A stretch of DNA of 6,451 bases from Bacillus_BA songklensis (GCF_042649685.1 NZ_JBHRZT010000009.1:1-6451); one strand, 5' to 3'; counted from the first letter of the stretch, positions 1 to 4,683 are shown. Notes: generated by a model not told the origin, from the sequence alone. Numbers and translations: made by a program.

Positions 1-2
1 GT

Positions 3-506
3 TTTATTGATTACATTCCTTATGTGGGAGATGGACGTCACCGAAGGTATCGACCAGAGACTGCGGATATACTGCGCTTCATTGCGGAAGGGTTCAACCG
101 TAATCTAACCGCAGTGGAGATTGAGGAAGGTCTAAGCCTTATGGCTGTAAGGAATATAGAAATTGAGGAAGAAACCGCAGTGACAACCGCAGTAGCGCAG
201 CAGCAGTCTAATCAACAGGCGATTTCTGTTCAGGTGGAGGTGGGTGAACAGTTCCAAGAACTTATGAAGCAAACCCAGGTTGCTATGCAGATAATGGCTC
301 AACAAAAAGAAGAAATTATGGAGCTGCGGAAGGCTGTTGCGGAACTGCGGAACCAGCAAGATAAGCAAAAAGAGTATATCGATTATCGATTAGAAAAGCG
401 TGATGGTGAGTTAGTGAACGCGATGAAAGAGATGATGGAAATGAAAAAACAAGTTGCTGTACTTGAGGAACAGAAGGGCCAAAAGAAATGGTGGAGGTTT
501 TGGTGA
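3..506 (+). CDS. 3' part of MerR/DUF3967-type coiled-coil regulator (5' end outside window)
   Basis: The reading frame is open from the first bases of the window, so the gene is cut by the left edge and its start is not visible; a GTG at 24 would begin inside the domain. The visible 167 residues begin FIDYIPYVGDGRHRRYRPET, which fits the wing and 'R-Y' end of a MerR-like helix-turn-helix, followed by ADILRFIAEG. A Gln/Val-rich linker (about residues 50-75) leads into a long Glu/Lys/Gln coiled coil (about 75-158), and the protein ends in a basic-aromatic KKWWRFW tail. This layout resembles Bacillus proteins with a MerR-like N-terminus and a DUF3967 C-terminus, related to chromosome-anchoring or plasmid-type regulators. 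DNA binding is inferred because the recognition helix is missing. The gene is richer in G+C than the spore genes to its right, which may indicate separate ancestry. Its target is unknown. Confidence 0.75.
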   Translation, partial: FIDYIPYVGDGRHRRYRPETADILRFIAEGFNRNLTAVEIEEGLSLMAVRNIEIEEETAVTTAVAQQQSNQQAISVQVEVGEQFQELMKQTQVAMQIMAQQKEEIMELRKAVAELRNQQDKQKEYIDYRLEKRDGELVNAMKEMMEMKKQVAVLEEQKGQKKWWRFW

Positions 507-568
507 CTCCTATTTGGGTGAGCTTGGAGGGAGGAAAAGAGGGAGAGAACAGGCTATAAGGCGGCTTG

Positions 569-710
569 TTTTTCGTGCTATGCTGTTGGTTCGACCGAGA
601 CAGAGGGGAAAATCCTATTTGGTATGAGTTCTCGGTCGGCGTCAGCCAGGTAGCACGAAAAATTTTTAAAATCAAGGGCGACCGGAGGGAGTTCATATAC
701 CCTTGATTTT
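569..710 (+). repeat. Structured intergenic element with nested inverted repeats (possible ncRNA or dispersed repeat)
   Basis: Three stems can be read directly. TTTTTCGTGCTA (569-580) pairs perfectly with TAGCACGAAAAA (651-662). Inside it, CGACCGAGA (592-600) pairs with TCTCGGTCG (630-638), with a short AGG/CCT-type hairpin in the loop. A separate hairpin follows: AAAATCAAGGG (668-678) with CCCTTGATTTT (700-710). The loop of this last hairpin begins CGACCG (679-684), which is complementary to CGGTCG (633-638) in the inner stem, so a pseudoknot or an exchange of partners is possible. No T tract follows, so it is not a simple terminator, and no open frame of note crosses it. It begins about 60 bases after the regulator stop codon. 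It could be a small structured RNA, a 3' UTR element, or a dispersed repeat of the bcr kind known from the B. cereus group. I do not recognise the exact family. Confidence 0.6.
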
Positions 711-777
711 GAAAACCAATTCAGTTATTTAGGTTACAAAAGTAAGATAAATAATTGAAAATAGATCTGTAAATTAT

Positions 778-824
778 ACTGTAAATAAAAGAGAACACTT
801 TTTCTAATTTATTTACGGTGTTTT
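778..824 (+). terminator. Probable rho-independent terminator
   Basis: ACTGTAAATAAA (778-789) pairs with TTTATTTACGGT (808-819), 12 pairs including one G-T, with a further AGA/TCT pairing in the loop. GTTTTTG follows. It is AT-rich and therefore of moderate strength. It would end rightward transcription from the regulator and structured element. Confidence 0.5.
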
Positions 825-880
825 TGCGCTTAAAATCCCCCGATGCTTGCGAATACGGTTCTTTTAAGAATTCCGCAAAC

Positions 881-932
881 AACAGAAGACCTCACCCCAT
901 CCTCTTATAAGGATGGGGTGAGGTCTTCTGTT
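881..932. repeat. Perfect 22-bp-stem hairpin without T tract
   Basis: The arms 881-902 and 911-932 are exact reverse complements (outer AACAGAAGACC, inner CACCCCATCC) around the loop TCTTATAA. The stem is long and GC-containing, but ACTGCATTTAAAAGG follows instead of a T run, so this is not a standard terminator. It may be a bidirectional transcription barrier, an mRNA-stabilising hairpin or part of a dispersed repeat. It stands about 120 bases before the promoter of the cyclic-di-GMP unit. Confidence 0.75.
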
Positions 933-1051
933 ACTGCATTTAAAAGGAGCCTTGGTAAGGAGGCGAGGGATAGTGAAAAGACGATGACAAGTTATCTTTT
1001 CGACCTGATGGAGTAGGATAACACAATAACAGATATATTAATAATCTTTAG
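933..1051. other. Intergenic stretch, no gene seen
   Basis: The stretch has ribosome-binding-site-like GGAG motifs (AAAAGGAG, AAGGAGG) but no open frame longer than about ten codons behind them. A weak GAAAAGA (975-981) / TCTTTTC (995-1001) inverted repeat is present. Nothing else can be supported. Together with 711-880 it completes the gene-free stretch between the regulator and the cyclase. Confidence 0.4.
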
Positions 1052-1080
1052 TTGTCGTTTTTTGTCGAATAGTGTAAAAT
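1052..1080 (+). promoter_or_regulatory. Probable sigma-A promoter of the riboswitch-cyclase unit
   Basis: TTGTCG (1052-1057) and TAAAAT (1075-1080) are separated by 17 bases, the ideal vegetative spacing. Transcription would start near 1087, just before the aptamer, so the riboswitch lies complete within the leader. The match to TTGACA/TATAAT is good but not perfect. Confidence 0.6.
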
Positions 1081-1097
1081 TGCTAGGCTGAAACTAC

Positions 1098-1183
1098 ATC
1101 CACGAAAAATGGCAAACTTATCGAAAGATAAGGACGCAAAGCTACAGGTCTAAGGCAATTGCTATGATGGCTGAGCTGCCGAA
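1098..1183 (+). ncRNA. Cyclic-di-GMP-I (GEMM-I) riboswitch
   Basis: Hallmarks of this class appear in the right order. GGCAAAC (1111-1117) is followed by a CTTATC/GATAAG stem capped by a GAAA tetraloop (1123-1126). Then come the conserved GGACGCAAAGC (1132-1142) and a tetraloop receptor made of TCTAAG (1149-1154) and CTATGA (1162-1167). The closing strand GAGCTGCC (1173-1180) pairs TGCC back to GGCA at 1111-1114. In the receptor the usual C-G closing pair is replaced by U-A, a compensated change that supports the fold. The Shine-Dalgarno sequence AAAGGAG (1182-1188) follows the closing stem directly, and no terminator hairpin separates aptamer and start codon, so control of translation initiation is the likeliest mode (inference). 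It precedes a diguanylate cyclase gene, so feedback by the enzyme's own product is expected. Confidence 0.93.
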
Positions 1184-1199
1184 AGGAGAAGTTAATAAA

Positions 1200-2282
1200 A
1201 TGAAGTTAAATCATAAAATCAGAATGAGTCTGATTTTTATGTTATTTACTATTGCTGTTTATTATAAGGATGAATCAATTCTTAAACTGCTTGGGTTACA
1301 TATTAATGGTGTGGAGGAAGAGATCTTTGATGATATAACCTTATTTATTTTGCTCTTACTCTTCTTTAATGTTTTTTTCTTGCAAGAAAAGGTATCGAAG
1401 TATCTTCAGAAGAGCCGCGAGCAATACCGATGTTTAATTGGACATTCTGCTCAGCCAATATTTGTCCGTTCTGAAGGTGAATTTATCTTTGTCAATCGTG
1501 CTTGTGCTAATCTTTTAGGAGCTTCTCATTTTCAAGAACTCCTTGAGAAGCCCTGGATGGATATTATTCATCCCGATTCTATAGAAACTGTAAAAGAAGT
1601 ATTATTGAGACAACAGAAAGACAAGGACGAAGTTTCAAAGTATGAACTGAAAGTAATTAGATTTGATGGAAAAATCATTCATGTCGAGGTTATTTCGACT
1701 CCTATTGAGTACATGGGAAAAGATGCAAGAGAATTAGTTGTACTGGACATAACTCAAAGGAAACAACATGAAGAACTCATGAATCATTTAATCTACCATG
1801 ATCAATTGACTGGTTTGCCGAATCGGCGATTTTTTCAAGAAACCTTGAATCAGAAATTAGATCAGTTTAAAAGTGAGAAACTTTTAGCTGTTATGTTTAT
1901 CGATTTAGACGGTTTCAAAAATGTAAATGATACTTTCGGTCATGAAATAGGCGATCAATTGCTACAAGAGGTGGCCAAACGTTTAAATAATTCTGTTCGT
2001 GACAGGGATATGGCTGCACGATTGGCAGGTGATGAATTTACAGTAATACTGCCTGAAATTACACGAGAAGACGTTGTTCAAGTTGCCGAAAGAGTATTAG
2101 AAGAATTGCGATTACCTGTTATCTTGAAAAAAAATTCGGTAAAAGTTACGTCAAGTATCGGAATCGTTTTTTATCCCCATCATGGGGATAATGTAGAAAC
2201 CTTATTGAAACATGCTGATCAAGCTATGTATCAAGCTAAAAAGCAAGGGAAAAACAATTATCTAATTTATACTGGTGAGTAG
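1200..2282 (+). CDS. Membrane-anchored PAS-GGDEF diguanylate cyclase with AGDEF motif
   Basis: This 360-residue protein should condense two GTP to cyclic di-GMP at the inner face of the membrane. Two hydrophobic segments (about 9-22 and 46-61) enclose a short outside loop. A PAS sensor follows (about 73-186, including FVRSEGEFIFVNRACANLLG, IIHPDS and the closing VVLDITQRK). The GGDEF domain (about 190-355) contains DQLTGLPNRR (201-210), the metal-binding FIDLDGFKNVND (233-244), AGDEF (276-280) at the active site and SSIGI (318-322). The first glycine of GGDEF is alanine; several AGDEF proteins are known to be active, so activity is likely. RDRD (267-270) is an intact RxxD inhibitory site, which suggests product inhibition. 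No EAL or HD-GYP domain is present. ATG at 1200 is chosen because AAAGGAG (1182-1188) precedes it; the in-frame ATG at 1164 lies inside the riboswitch and has no ribosome binding site. The PAS ligand cannot be told from sequence. Confidence 0.93.
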   Translation: MKLNHKIRMSLIFMLFTIAVYYKDESILKLLGLHINGVEEEIFDDITLFILLLLFFNVFFLQEKVSKYLQKSREQYRCLIGHSAQPIFVRSEGEFIFVNRACANLLGASHFQELLEKPWMDIIHPDSIETVKEVLLRQQKDKDEVSKYELKVIRFDGKIIHVEVISTPIEYMGKDARELVVLDITQRKQHEELMNHLIYHDQLTGLPNRRFFQETLNQKLDQFKSEKLLAVMFIDLDGFKNVNDTFGHEIGDQLLQEVAKRLNNSVRDRDMAARLAGDEFTVILPEITREDVVQVAERVLEELRLPVILKKNSVKVTSSIGIVFYPHHGDNVETLLKHADQAMYQAKKQGKNNYLIYTGE

Positions 2283-2360
2283 ATTCTTTTTTCATAAAAG
2301 GTTTAGAGTTTTAGAAAATGTTATTTTGATAAATTTGTTTTTAATATATGTATTAGAGAT

Positions 2361-2447
2361 TGCATAAAACCACCCCTTTTTATACAGCTGCCAGGCTTCT
2401 TGAGAAGCTGAAAACGTTGATTCATCAACGATGTATAAAAAGATGCA
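2361..2447. repeat. Three-way-junction-like inverted repeat cluster
   Basis: An outer stem CTTTTTATACA (2376-2386) pairs perfectly with TGTATAAAAAG (2432-2442) and is prolonged by TGCAT (2361-2365) / ATGCA (2443-2447). Between the arms sit two hairpins: GCTTC-TTGA-GAAGC (around 2394-2407) and CGTTGA-TTCA-TCAACG (2415-2430). On either strand this would fold into a three-way junction. It lies about 80 bases past the cyclase stop codon and just before a terminator, so it may be a 3' UTR structure of that mRNA or a small dispersed element. No T tract follows directly. Confidence 0.6.
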
Positions 2448-2471
2448 TAAATAATAAAAATAGACAAGCCA

Positions 2472-2502
2472 AAACCCCTTGGGCGCCAAGGGGTTTGTTT
2501 TG
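2472..2502 (+). terminator. Rho-independent terminator of the cyclase unit
   Basis: AAACCCCTTGG (2472-2482), loop GCG, CCAAGGGGTTT (2486-2496), then GTTTTGG. This is a strong GC-rich stem with a short T-rich tail on the + strand. It is the first convincing terminator after the cyclase gene. Confidence 0.75.
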
Positions 2503-2515
2503 GTGCAGGTTCCGG

Positions 2516-2556
2516 TAAGAATGGTTATGTAAACTAAAAATGTATGGGATATACAT
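2516..2556 (+). repeat. 41-bp direct repeat, copy 1
   Basis: This copy matches 5807-5847 in the same orientation at 37 of 41 positions, the first 21 positions being identical (core GAATGGTTATGTAAACTA). Both copies begin 13-19 bases after a terminator hairpin. No ORF covers it. The function is unknown; a shared promoter or processing element, or a small dispersed repeat, are possibilities. Confidence 0.7.
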
Positions 2557-2567
2557 GAGAGAAAACG

Positions 2568-2602
2568 AAAAAACTACCTCGAGGATCAAGAGGTAGTTTT
2601 TT
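2568..2602. terminator. Bidirectional terminator-like hairpin
   Basis: Six A's plus CTACCTC (2568-2580) pair perfectly with GAGGTAG plus six T's (2590-2602) around a 9-base loop. The A/T flanks make it a terminator in both directions. No gene of evident coding quality lies between it and the terminator at 2472, so any transcript it ends would be short and non-coding. Confidence 0.8.
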
Positions 2603-2755
2603 CATAGATTAGGTATAGAACTAAGGATTTTGTTACCGGGTGATGTCTCGCGGCGTCTTTTGTATTTTGTTCAAGGTGTTTGGATGTTATTCCCTTTATT
2701 TGTTTTGTGATAAGAAATCATGATAAAAATGCATTTATAAGGAGCAAACTAAGTA

Positions 2756-2812
2756 ATGTTGAAAATTCTCCGTAGCTTTACACTTTTTTATCTTTTAAAA
2801 AAAGAGGACTAG
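2756..2812 (+). CDS. Possible 18-residue peptide
   Basis: ATG at 2756 opens an 18-codon frame reading MLKILRSFTLFYLLKKED, a short hydrophobic stretch ending in charged residues. AAGGAG (2739-2744) lies 11 bases upstream, slightly far. The stop codon lies inside the following terminator hairpin. It resembles small membrane-active or leader peptides only in general character. Chance is a real alternative for so short a frame. Confidence 0.25.
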   Translation: MLKILRSFTLFYLLKKED

Positions 2813-2826
2813 TTCTAGTCCTCTTT
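2801..2826. terminator. Terminator-like hairpin
   Basis: AAAGAGGACTAG (2801-2812) and CTAGTCCTCTTT (2815-2826) are exact reverse complements with only TT between them, so four bases probably loop out. A-rich sequence precedes it (T-rich on the - strand), so termination leftward is at least as likely as rightward. Confidence 0.65.
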
Positions 2827-2986
2827 ACAAATTCGACTTTTGAAAAGATCTATAACTAATGGAATGGAATGGCACTTTATTTCTTTATTTAGCGGCATAA
2901 AGGGCTCTAACGAAGGTGGAGGTGCTTTTTTTACCTAGCCGCAGTTATAATATGTTGTCTGGAATTAAATTGAAGATTGTATATGA
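2827..2986. other. Intergenic stretch, no gene seen
   Basis: No credible ORF is present. A short tandem GGAAT motif (around 2861-2873) and a weak GCGGC (2892-2896) / GCCGC (2938-2942) pairing spanning a T7 run are the only structures noted. Confidence 0.4.
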
Positions 2987-3036
2987 TATTTTTTTCAATA
3001 CAACATGATAATTATCATGTTGTATTGAAAAAAATA
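2987..3036. repeat. Perfect 50-bp palindrome
   Basis: Bases 2987-3011 and 3012-3036 are exact reverse complements with no spacer: TATTTTTTTC at the edge, AATACAACATG within, and AATT around the centre. Each arm carries a T7 or A7 run, so a terminator in both directions is plausible, but the stem is unusually long. Its last two bases are shared with the next inverted repeat, so in single-stranded form the two compete slightly. Confidence 0.85.
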
Positions 3037-3090
3037 CCTAATAAAAAGCGAACTTCTTGTTTATGAAGGAGGTTCGCTTTTTATTAGGTA
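3035..3090. terminator. Long terminator-like inverted repeat overlapping the palindrome
   Basis: A 19-base arm (3035-3053, TACCTAATAAAAAGCGAAC) pairs perfectly with 3072-3090, and further G-U pairs extend it toward the loop. T5 and A5 runs lie within the arms. It shares the TA at 3035-3036 with the preceding palindrome, giving two abutting long hairpins. Confidence 0.75.
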
Positions 3091-3100
3091 AATATGTATT

Positions 3101-3137
3101 CAATCACATACATAAATTTATGTATGATTGCTTTTTT
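3101..3137 (+). terminator. Palindromic hairpin followed by T run
   Basis: A 20-bp perfect palindrome CATACATAAATTTATGTATG (3107-3126) is flanked by CAAT/ATTG, bulging CA on the left arm, and followed by GCTTTTTTATG. It is AT-rich but has the right tail for a + strand terminator. It is the third inverted repeat in a row, just upstream of the YppG-like gene. Confidence 0.55.
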
Positions 3138-3249
3138 ATGTATAGGAATAGTAATTATGTGTTTTTAGGGATATGTACCTTTCCTTAAAGGTTCAACTTT
3201 TCATATATCTATTAGAGAAGAGATATGTAACTCAAAGGAGGTTTTGAAT

Positions 3250-3477
3250 TTGCTGCCTAGAAGACCACAACGACCCATGCACCCCTTTTTTTCTCCTAGC
3301 CCATTACGACGCCCCCCAATAAAGCAAAATAAGCAAGATTTCATGTCTCATTTTCGTACATCAGAAGGAAATTTAGATTTTATAAAGATTGCAGGAACGG
3401 CTCAACAAGCTAAGAAAATGTTTGATCAAGTAAGTCCTCTAGTAAGTCCTCTAATTACAAAATTTCTTAAAAAATAG
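3250..3477 (+). CDS. YppG-like small spore protein
   Basis: This is a 75-residue protein. The N-terminus is rich in Pro and Arg (LPRRPQRPMHPFF, to about residue 28). The C-terminal half, MSHFRTSEGNLDF, a helix, then QVSPLVSPLITKF, matches the pattern of the YppG-like family (PF14179) of Bacillus spore coat-associated proteins: F-x-T/D-x-x-G-x-h-D-F, helix, QVSPLV. No enzyme motif or signal peptide is present; a structural role in the spore envelope is inferred from family. The start is TTG at 3250 because AAAGGAGG (3234-3241) lies 8 bases upstream; the in-frame TTG at 3244 would be only 2 bases from it. A 12-bp in-frame tandem duplication (3429-3440, 3441-3452) doubles VSPL. It is a single-gene unit closed by the hairpin at 3494. 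Confidence 0.75.
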   Translation: MLPRRPQRPMHPFFSPSPLRRPPIKQNKQDFMSHFRTSEGNLDFIKIAGTAQQAKKMFDQVSPLVSPLITKFLKK

Positions 3478-3493
3478 CCTATTATAAAAACAG

Positions 3494-3523
3494 AAAGAAA
3501 CCTACAAAAAAGTAGGTTTCTTT
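3494..3523. terminator. Bidirectional terminator between convergent genes
   Basis: AAAGAAACCTAC (3494-3505), loop AAAAAA, GTAGGTTTCTTT (3512-3523). A-rich sequence on the left and T-rich sequence on the right let it serve both the YppG-like gene from the left and the LSm-like gene arriving on the - strand. Confidence 0.85.
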
Positions 3524-3532
3524 ATTTAGCTT

Positions 3533-3733
3533 TTAGAAAATGCGTCGTCTTCTGAATCTTAAAAGGAAAAGAGCTGCAATTAAGAAGAAGGGGATAAATC
3601 TTCTTCCAAAGCGGGTACGAAGCATCATTCCTCCAGGAGGTGGGTCCCCGTCTATAATTCCTCTATAAACTCGTCCATAATGATCCATAACCTCAACAGG
3701 CTCTCCTTGATATCTTCGAACTAAATGCTCCAC
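3533..3733 (-). CDS. Small LSm-like protein with C-terminal membrane segment (short paralogue)
   Basis: This is a 66-residue protein. Residues 9-40 (YQGEPVEVMDHYGRVYRGII, then DGDPPPGGMMLRT) follow the beta-strand pattern of Sm/LSm-like or Hfq-like folds: G-x-P/V-V-E-h-x-D-x-x-G-x-h-h-R-G-x-I. A hydrophobic segment (about 46-58, FIPFFLIAALFLL) and a very basic end (RFRRRR) follow, so it is probably membrane-associated. It shares the same layout and clear similarity with the 97-residue protein at 5369. The start is GTG at 3733, with AAAGGAGG (around 3740-3748) 6 bases upstream; an in-frame ATG at 3754 would lie before this site. Function unknown. The neighbours suggest a sporulation-linked role. 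RNA binding is not implied by the motif alone. Confidence 0.75.
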   Translation of the reverse strand: MEHLVRRYQGEPVEVMDHYGRVYRGIIDGDPPPGGMMLRTRFGRRFIPFFLIAALFLLRFRRRRIF

Positions 3734-3753
3734 GTTATTCCTCCTTTCTGACA

Positions 3754-3781
3754 CAAGATATGATTTTGAAATGAGAGGTAC
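3754..3781 (-). promoter_or_regulatory. Possible mother-cell promoter of the short LSm-like gene
   Basis: Read on the - strand, GTACC is followed by 14 bases and CATATCTTG. The other LSm-like gene has ACC, 14 bases, CATACCCTA in the same place. The CATA start fits sigma-E/sigma-K -10 elements, but the second half is poor, so this is weak. Confidence 0.3.
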
Positions 3782-3817
3782 ATGATCTTCATCAATGTTT
3801 GTGAAAATAGATATTTT

Positions 3818-3856
3818 AAGACAAAGGAAAGATCATTTAAATCTGCCCTTTGTCTT
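3818..3856 (-). terminator. Probable terminator of YjcZ-type gene 1
   Basis: AAGACAAAGG (3818-3827) pairs with CCTTTGTCTT (3847-3856), and AGAT/ATCT inside lengthens the stem. It lies about 50 bases past the stop codon of the YjcZ-type gene read leftward. The - strand tail TTAAAATATC is only modestly T-rich. Confidence 0.55.
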
Positions 3857-3905
3857 CTCAATAAGCGAAACGAAATCAACTGTTCCCATTAGATGATGTG
3901 AGGAA

Positions 3906-4004
3906 TTAATAACCGCCAAATCCTGTACAAGAACATCCTACAATGACAAGTAAGACGAATAAGACAACAATTAACGCAAAAGCAGTGCGAATTCCATCGC
4001 TCAT
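3906..4004 (-). CDS. YjcZ-type small sporulation protein, copy 1
   Basis: This is a 32-residue protein beginning MSDGIRTAFALIVVLF and ending VGCSCTGFGGY. It is almost entirely one hydrophobic helix (about 9-23) with a short polar N-terminus, a CSC motif and a Gly/Tyr tail. This is the pattern of the YjcZ/YczM family of tiny spore-associated proteins in Bacillus, which are typically 25-50 residues. ATG is preceded by ATAGGAGGTG (4011-4020) at good distance. The N-terminus lacks the Gly-Tyr repeats of the two sister copies. It is monocistronic, with its own promoter block (4059-4093) and hairpin (3818-3856). The exact function is unknown; spore envelope or forespore membrane location is inferred. 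Confidence 0.85.
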   Translation of the reverse strand: MSDGIRTAFALIVVLFVLLVIVGCSCTGFGGY

Positions 4005-4058
4005 ATTTAACACCTCCTATGGAGTATGAAGGGATTGCAGACATACAATCCCTACTTT

Positions 4059-4093
4059 TACATTATGTTTTCAAGAAATAGTTGGATTGGACA
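4059..4093 (-). promoter_or_regulatory. Sporulation-type promoter block of YjcZ-type gene 1
   Basis: On the - strand, TGTCCAATCCAA is followed by 14 bases and CATAATGTA. The latter fits the CATAnnnTA -10 pattern of mother-cell sigma-K and overlaps the sigma-E pattern. The same two boxes at the same spacing precede the other two YjcZ-type genes. The conserved TCCAA box is not the textbook -35 (AC). Confidence 0.55.
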
Positions 4094-4144
4094 AACTCAT
4101 TAGCTGAGGGAAAAAATCAACATTTTTAAGTAATATGTCAAATT

Positions 4145-4192
4145 AAAATAGACTATCCACTATCTTTATTTTTGTAGGGAGTAGTCTATTTT
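4145..4192. terminator. Probable terminator of YjcZ-type gene 2 (bidirectional)
   Basis: AAAATAGACTA (4145-4155) pairs with TAGTCTATTTT (4182-4192). TTTT tails on the + strand and TTTTAATTT on the - strand serve either direction. It lies about 56 bases after the stop codon of the leftward gene. Confidence 0.65.
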
Positions 4193-4248
4193 TTATGAAA
4201 ATCAATTGTTAAAGCCTATAAAATTGATTGTTTTCGTTAATTCAACCA

Positions 4249-4389
4249 CTAATAACCCATACCCATGCATACACAACCTACGATAATGAGGAGAATGAAT
4301 AAAACAACAATTAACGCAAAACCGCCGCCATAGCTAGGAGCGGTAGTTGCAGGTGCTGTATAACCATAACCACCACAACCAAAGCCCAT
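4249..4389 (-). CDS. YjcZ-type small sporulation protein, copy 2 (long N-terminus)
   Basis: This is a 46-residue protein beginning MGFGCGGYGYTAPATTAPSY, followed by GGGFALIVVLFILLIIVG and CVCMGMGY. The core helix (about 23-38) is nearly identical to that of copies 1 and 3. The N-terminal extension of Gly/Tyr plus Ala/Pro/Thr recalls coat or exosporium-like low-complexity sequence. Cysteines at residues 5, 39 and 41 could form disulfide cross-links (inference). The ribosome binding site is ATAGGAGGTGAAC, directly before the ATG. It has its own promoter block (4445-4479) and hairpin (4145-4192). Confidence 0.85.
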   Translation of the reverse strand: MGFGCGGYGYTAPATTAPSYGGGFALIVVLFILLIIVGCVCMGMGY

Positions 4390-4444
4390 ACTTGTTCACC
4401 TCCTATTGAGTAGTAAGGGATTGCTAAATTACGATTCATACTTT

Positions 4445-4479
4445 TACGTTATGTTCTCAAGAAAGAATTGGATTGGACA
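4445..4479 (-). promoter_or_regulatory. Sporulation-type promoter block of YjcZ-type gene 2
   Basis: On the - strand, TGTCCAATCCAA is followed by 14 bases and CATAACGTA (CATAnnnTA). The first box is identical to that before copy 1, and the sequence between and around the boxes is also similar, which indicates duplication of gene plus promoter. Confidence 0.55.
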
Positions 4480-4565
4480 GACTCACTAATAGACAAGAAA
4501 ATTCAATATTTTTCCAACTAATGCTATTAGAGTGCAGTTCTAATCATTTTTAAATTCAACAAAGA

Positions 4566-4597
4566 CTAAAAGCGCATGTTATAACATGCGCTTTTAG
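4566..4597. terminator. Perfect 32-bp palindrome, terminator-like
   Basis: CTAAAAGCGCATGTTA (4566-4581) and its exact reverse complement (4582-4597) abut without spacer. A4 and T4 runs lie in the arms. It sits between the promoter of YjcZ-type gene 2 (-) and the small + strand ORF at 4618, so it may separate leftward and rightward units. No clear gene ends at it from the left. Confidence 0.7.
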
Positions 4598-4617
4598 CCA
4601 AGACAAAGAAGGTGTGT

Positions 4618-4683
4618 ATGTCCGGTGGAGGATATTCAGGAGACTTTTGTCTCTCATGTTGTAAGATATGCAAAATATCATAA
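4618..4683 (+). CDS. Small ORF with YjcZ-like N-terminus, possible relic
   Basis: ATG at 4618, 5 bases after AAGAAGGTG, opens a 21-codon frame reading MSGGGYSGDFCLSCCKICKI plus S. The first eight residues are typical of YjcZ-family N-termini (MSGGGYSG), but the hydrophobic helix that should follow is replaced by a cysteine-rich tail and a stop. It may be a decayed YjcZ-type gene that lost its helix, or a genuine short Cys-rich peptide. The opposite orientation to the neighbouring copies argues against simple tandem duplication. Confidence 0.35.
   Translation: MSGGGYSGDFCLSCCKICKIS

Noticed and set aside
132..368. 78-codon - strand ORF
   Set aside because: Antisense to the coiled-coil region of the regulator. 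Its Leu/His-rich composition is what the reverse of Gln/Glu/Lys codons gives.
316..696. 126-codon - strand ORF
   Set aside because: It overlaps the end of the regulator and the stems of the structured element, and has no ribosome binding site or recognisable domain.
569..710. Structured element as an insertion sequence
   Set aside because: No transposase frame and no target duplication could be seen at the edges. It is kept only as a structured or dispersed element.
1164..1199. Upstream ATG start for the cyclase
   Set aside because: It lies inside the riboswitch receptor (CTATGA) and has no ribosome binding site. ATG at 1200 has AAAGGAG.
2292..2489. 65-codon - strand ORF
   Set aside because: It runs through the three-way fold and the terminator. 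A short stretch (DESTFSASQEAWQLYKKG) looks protein-like, but the inverted repeats explain the sequence and no start signal is seen.
2472..3130. Hairpin series as a CRISPR array or integron-like array
   Set aside because: The hairpins differ in sequence, length and spacing. There is no repeated unit with regular spacers and no cas or integrase gene.
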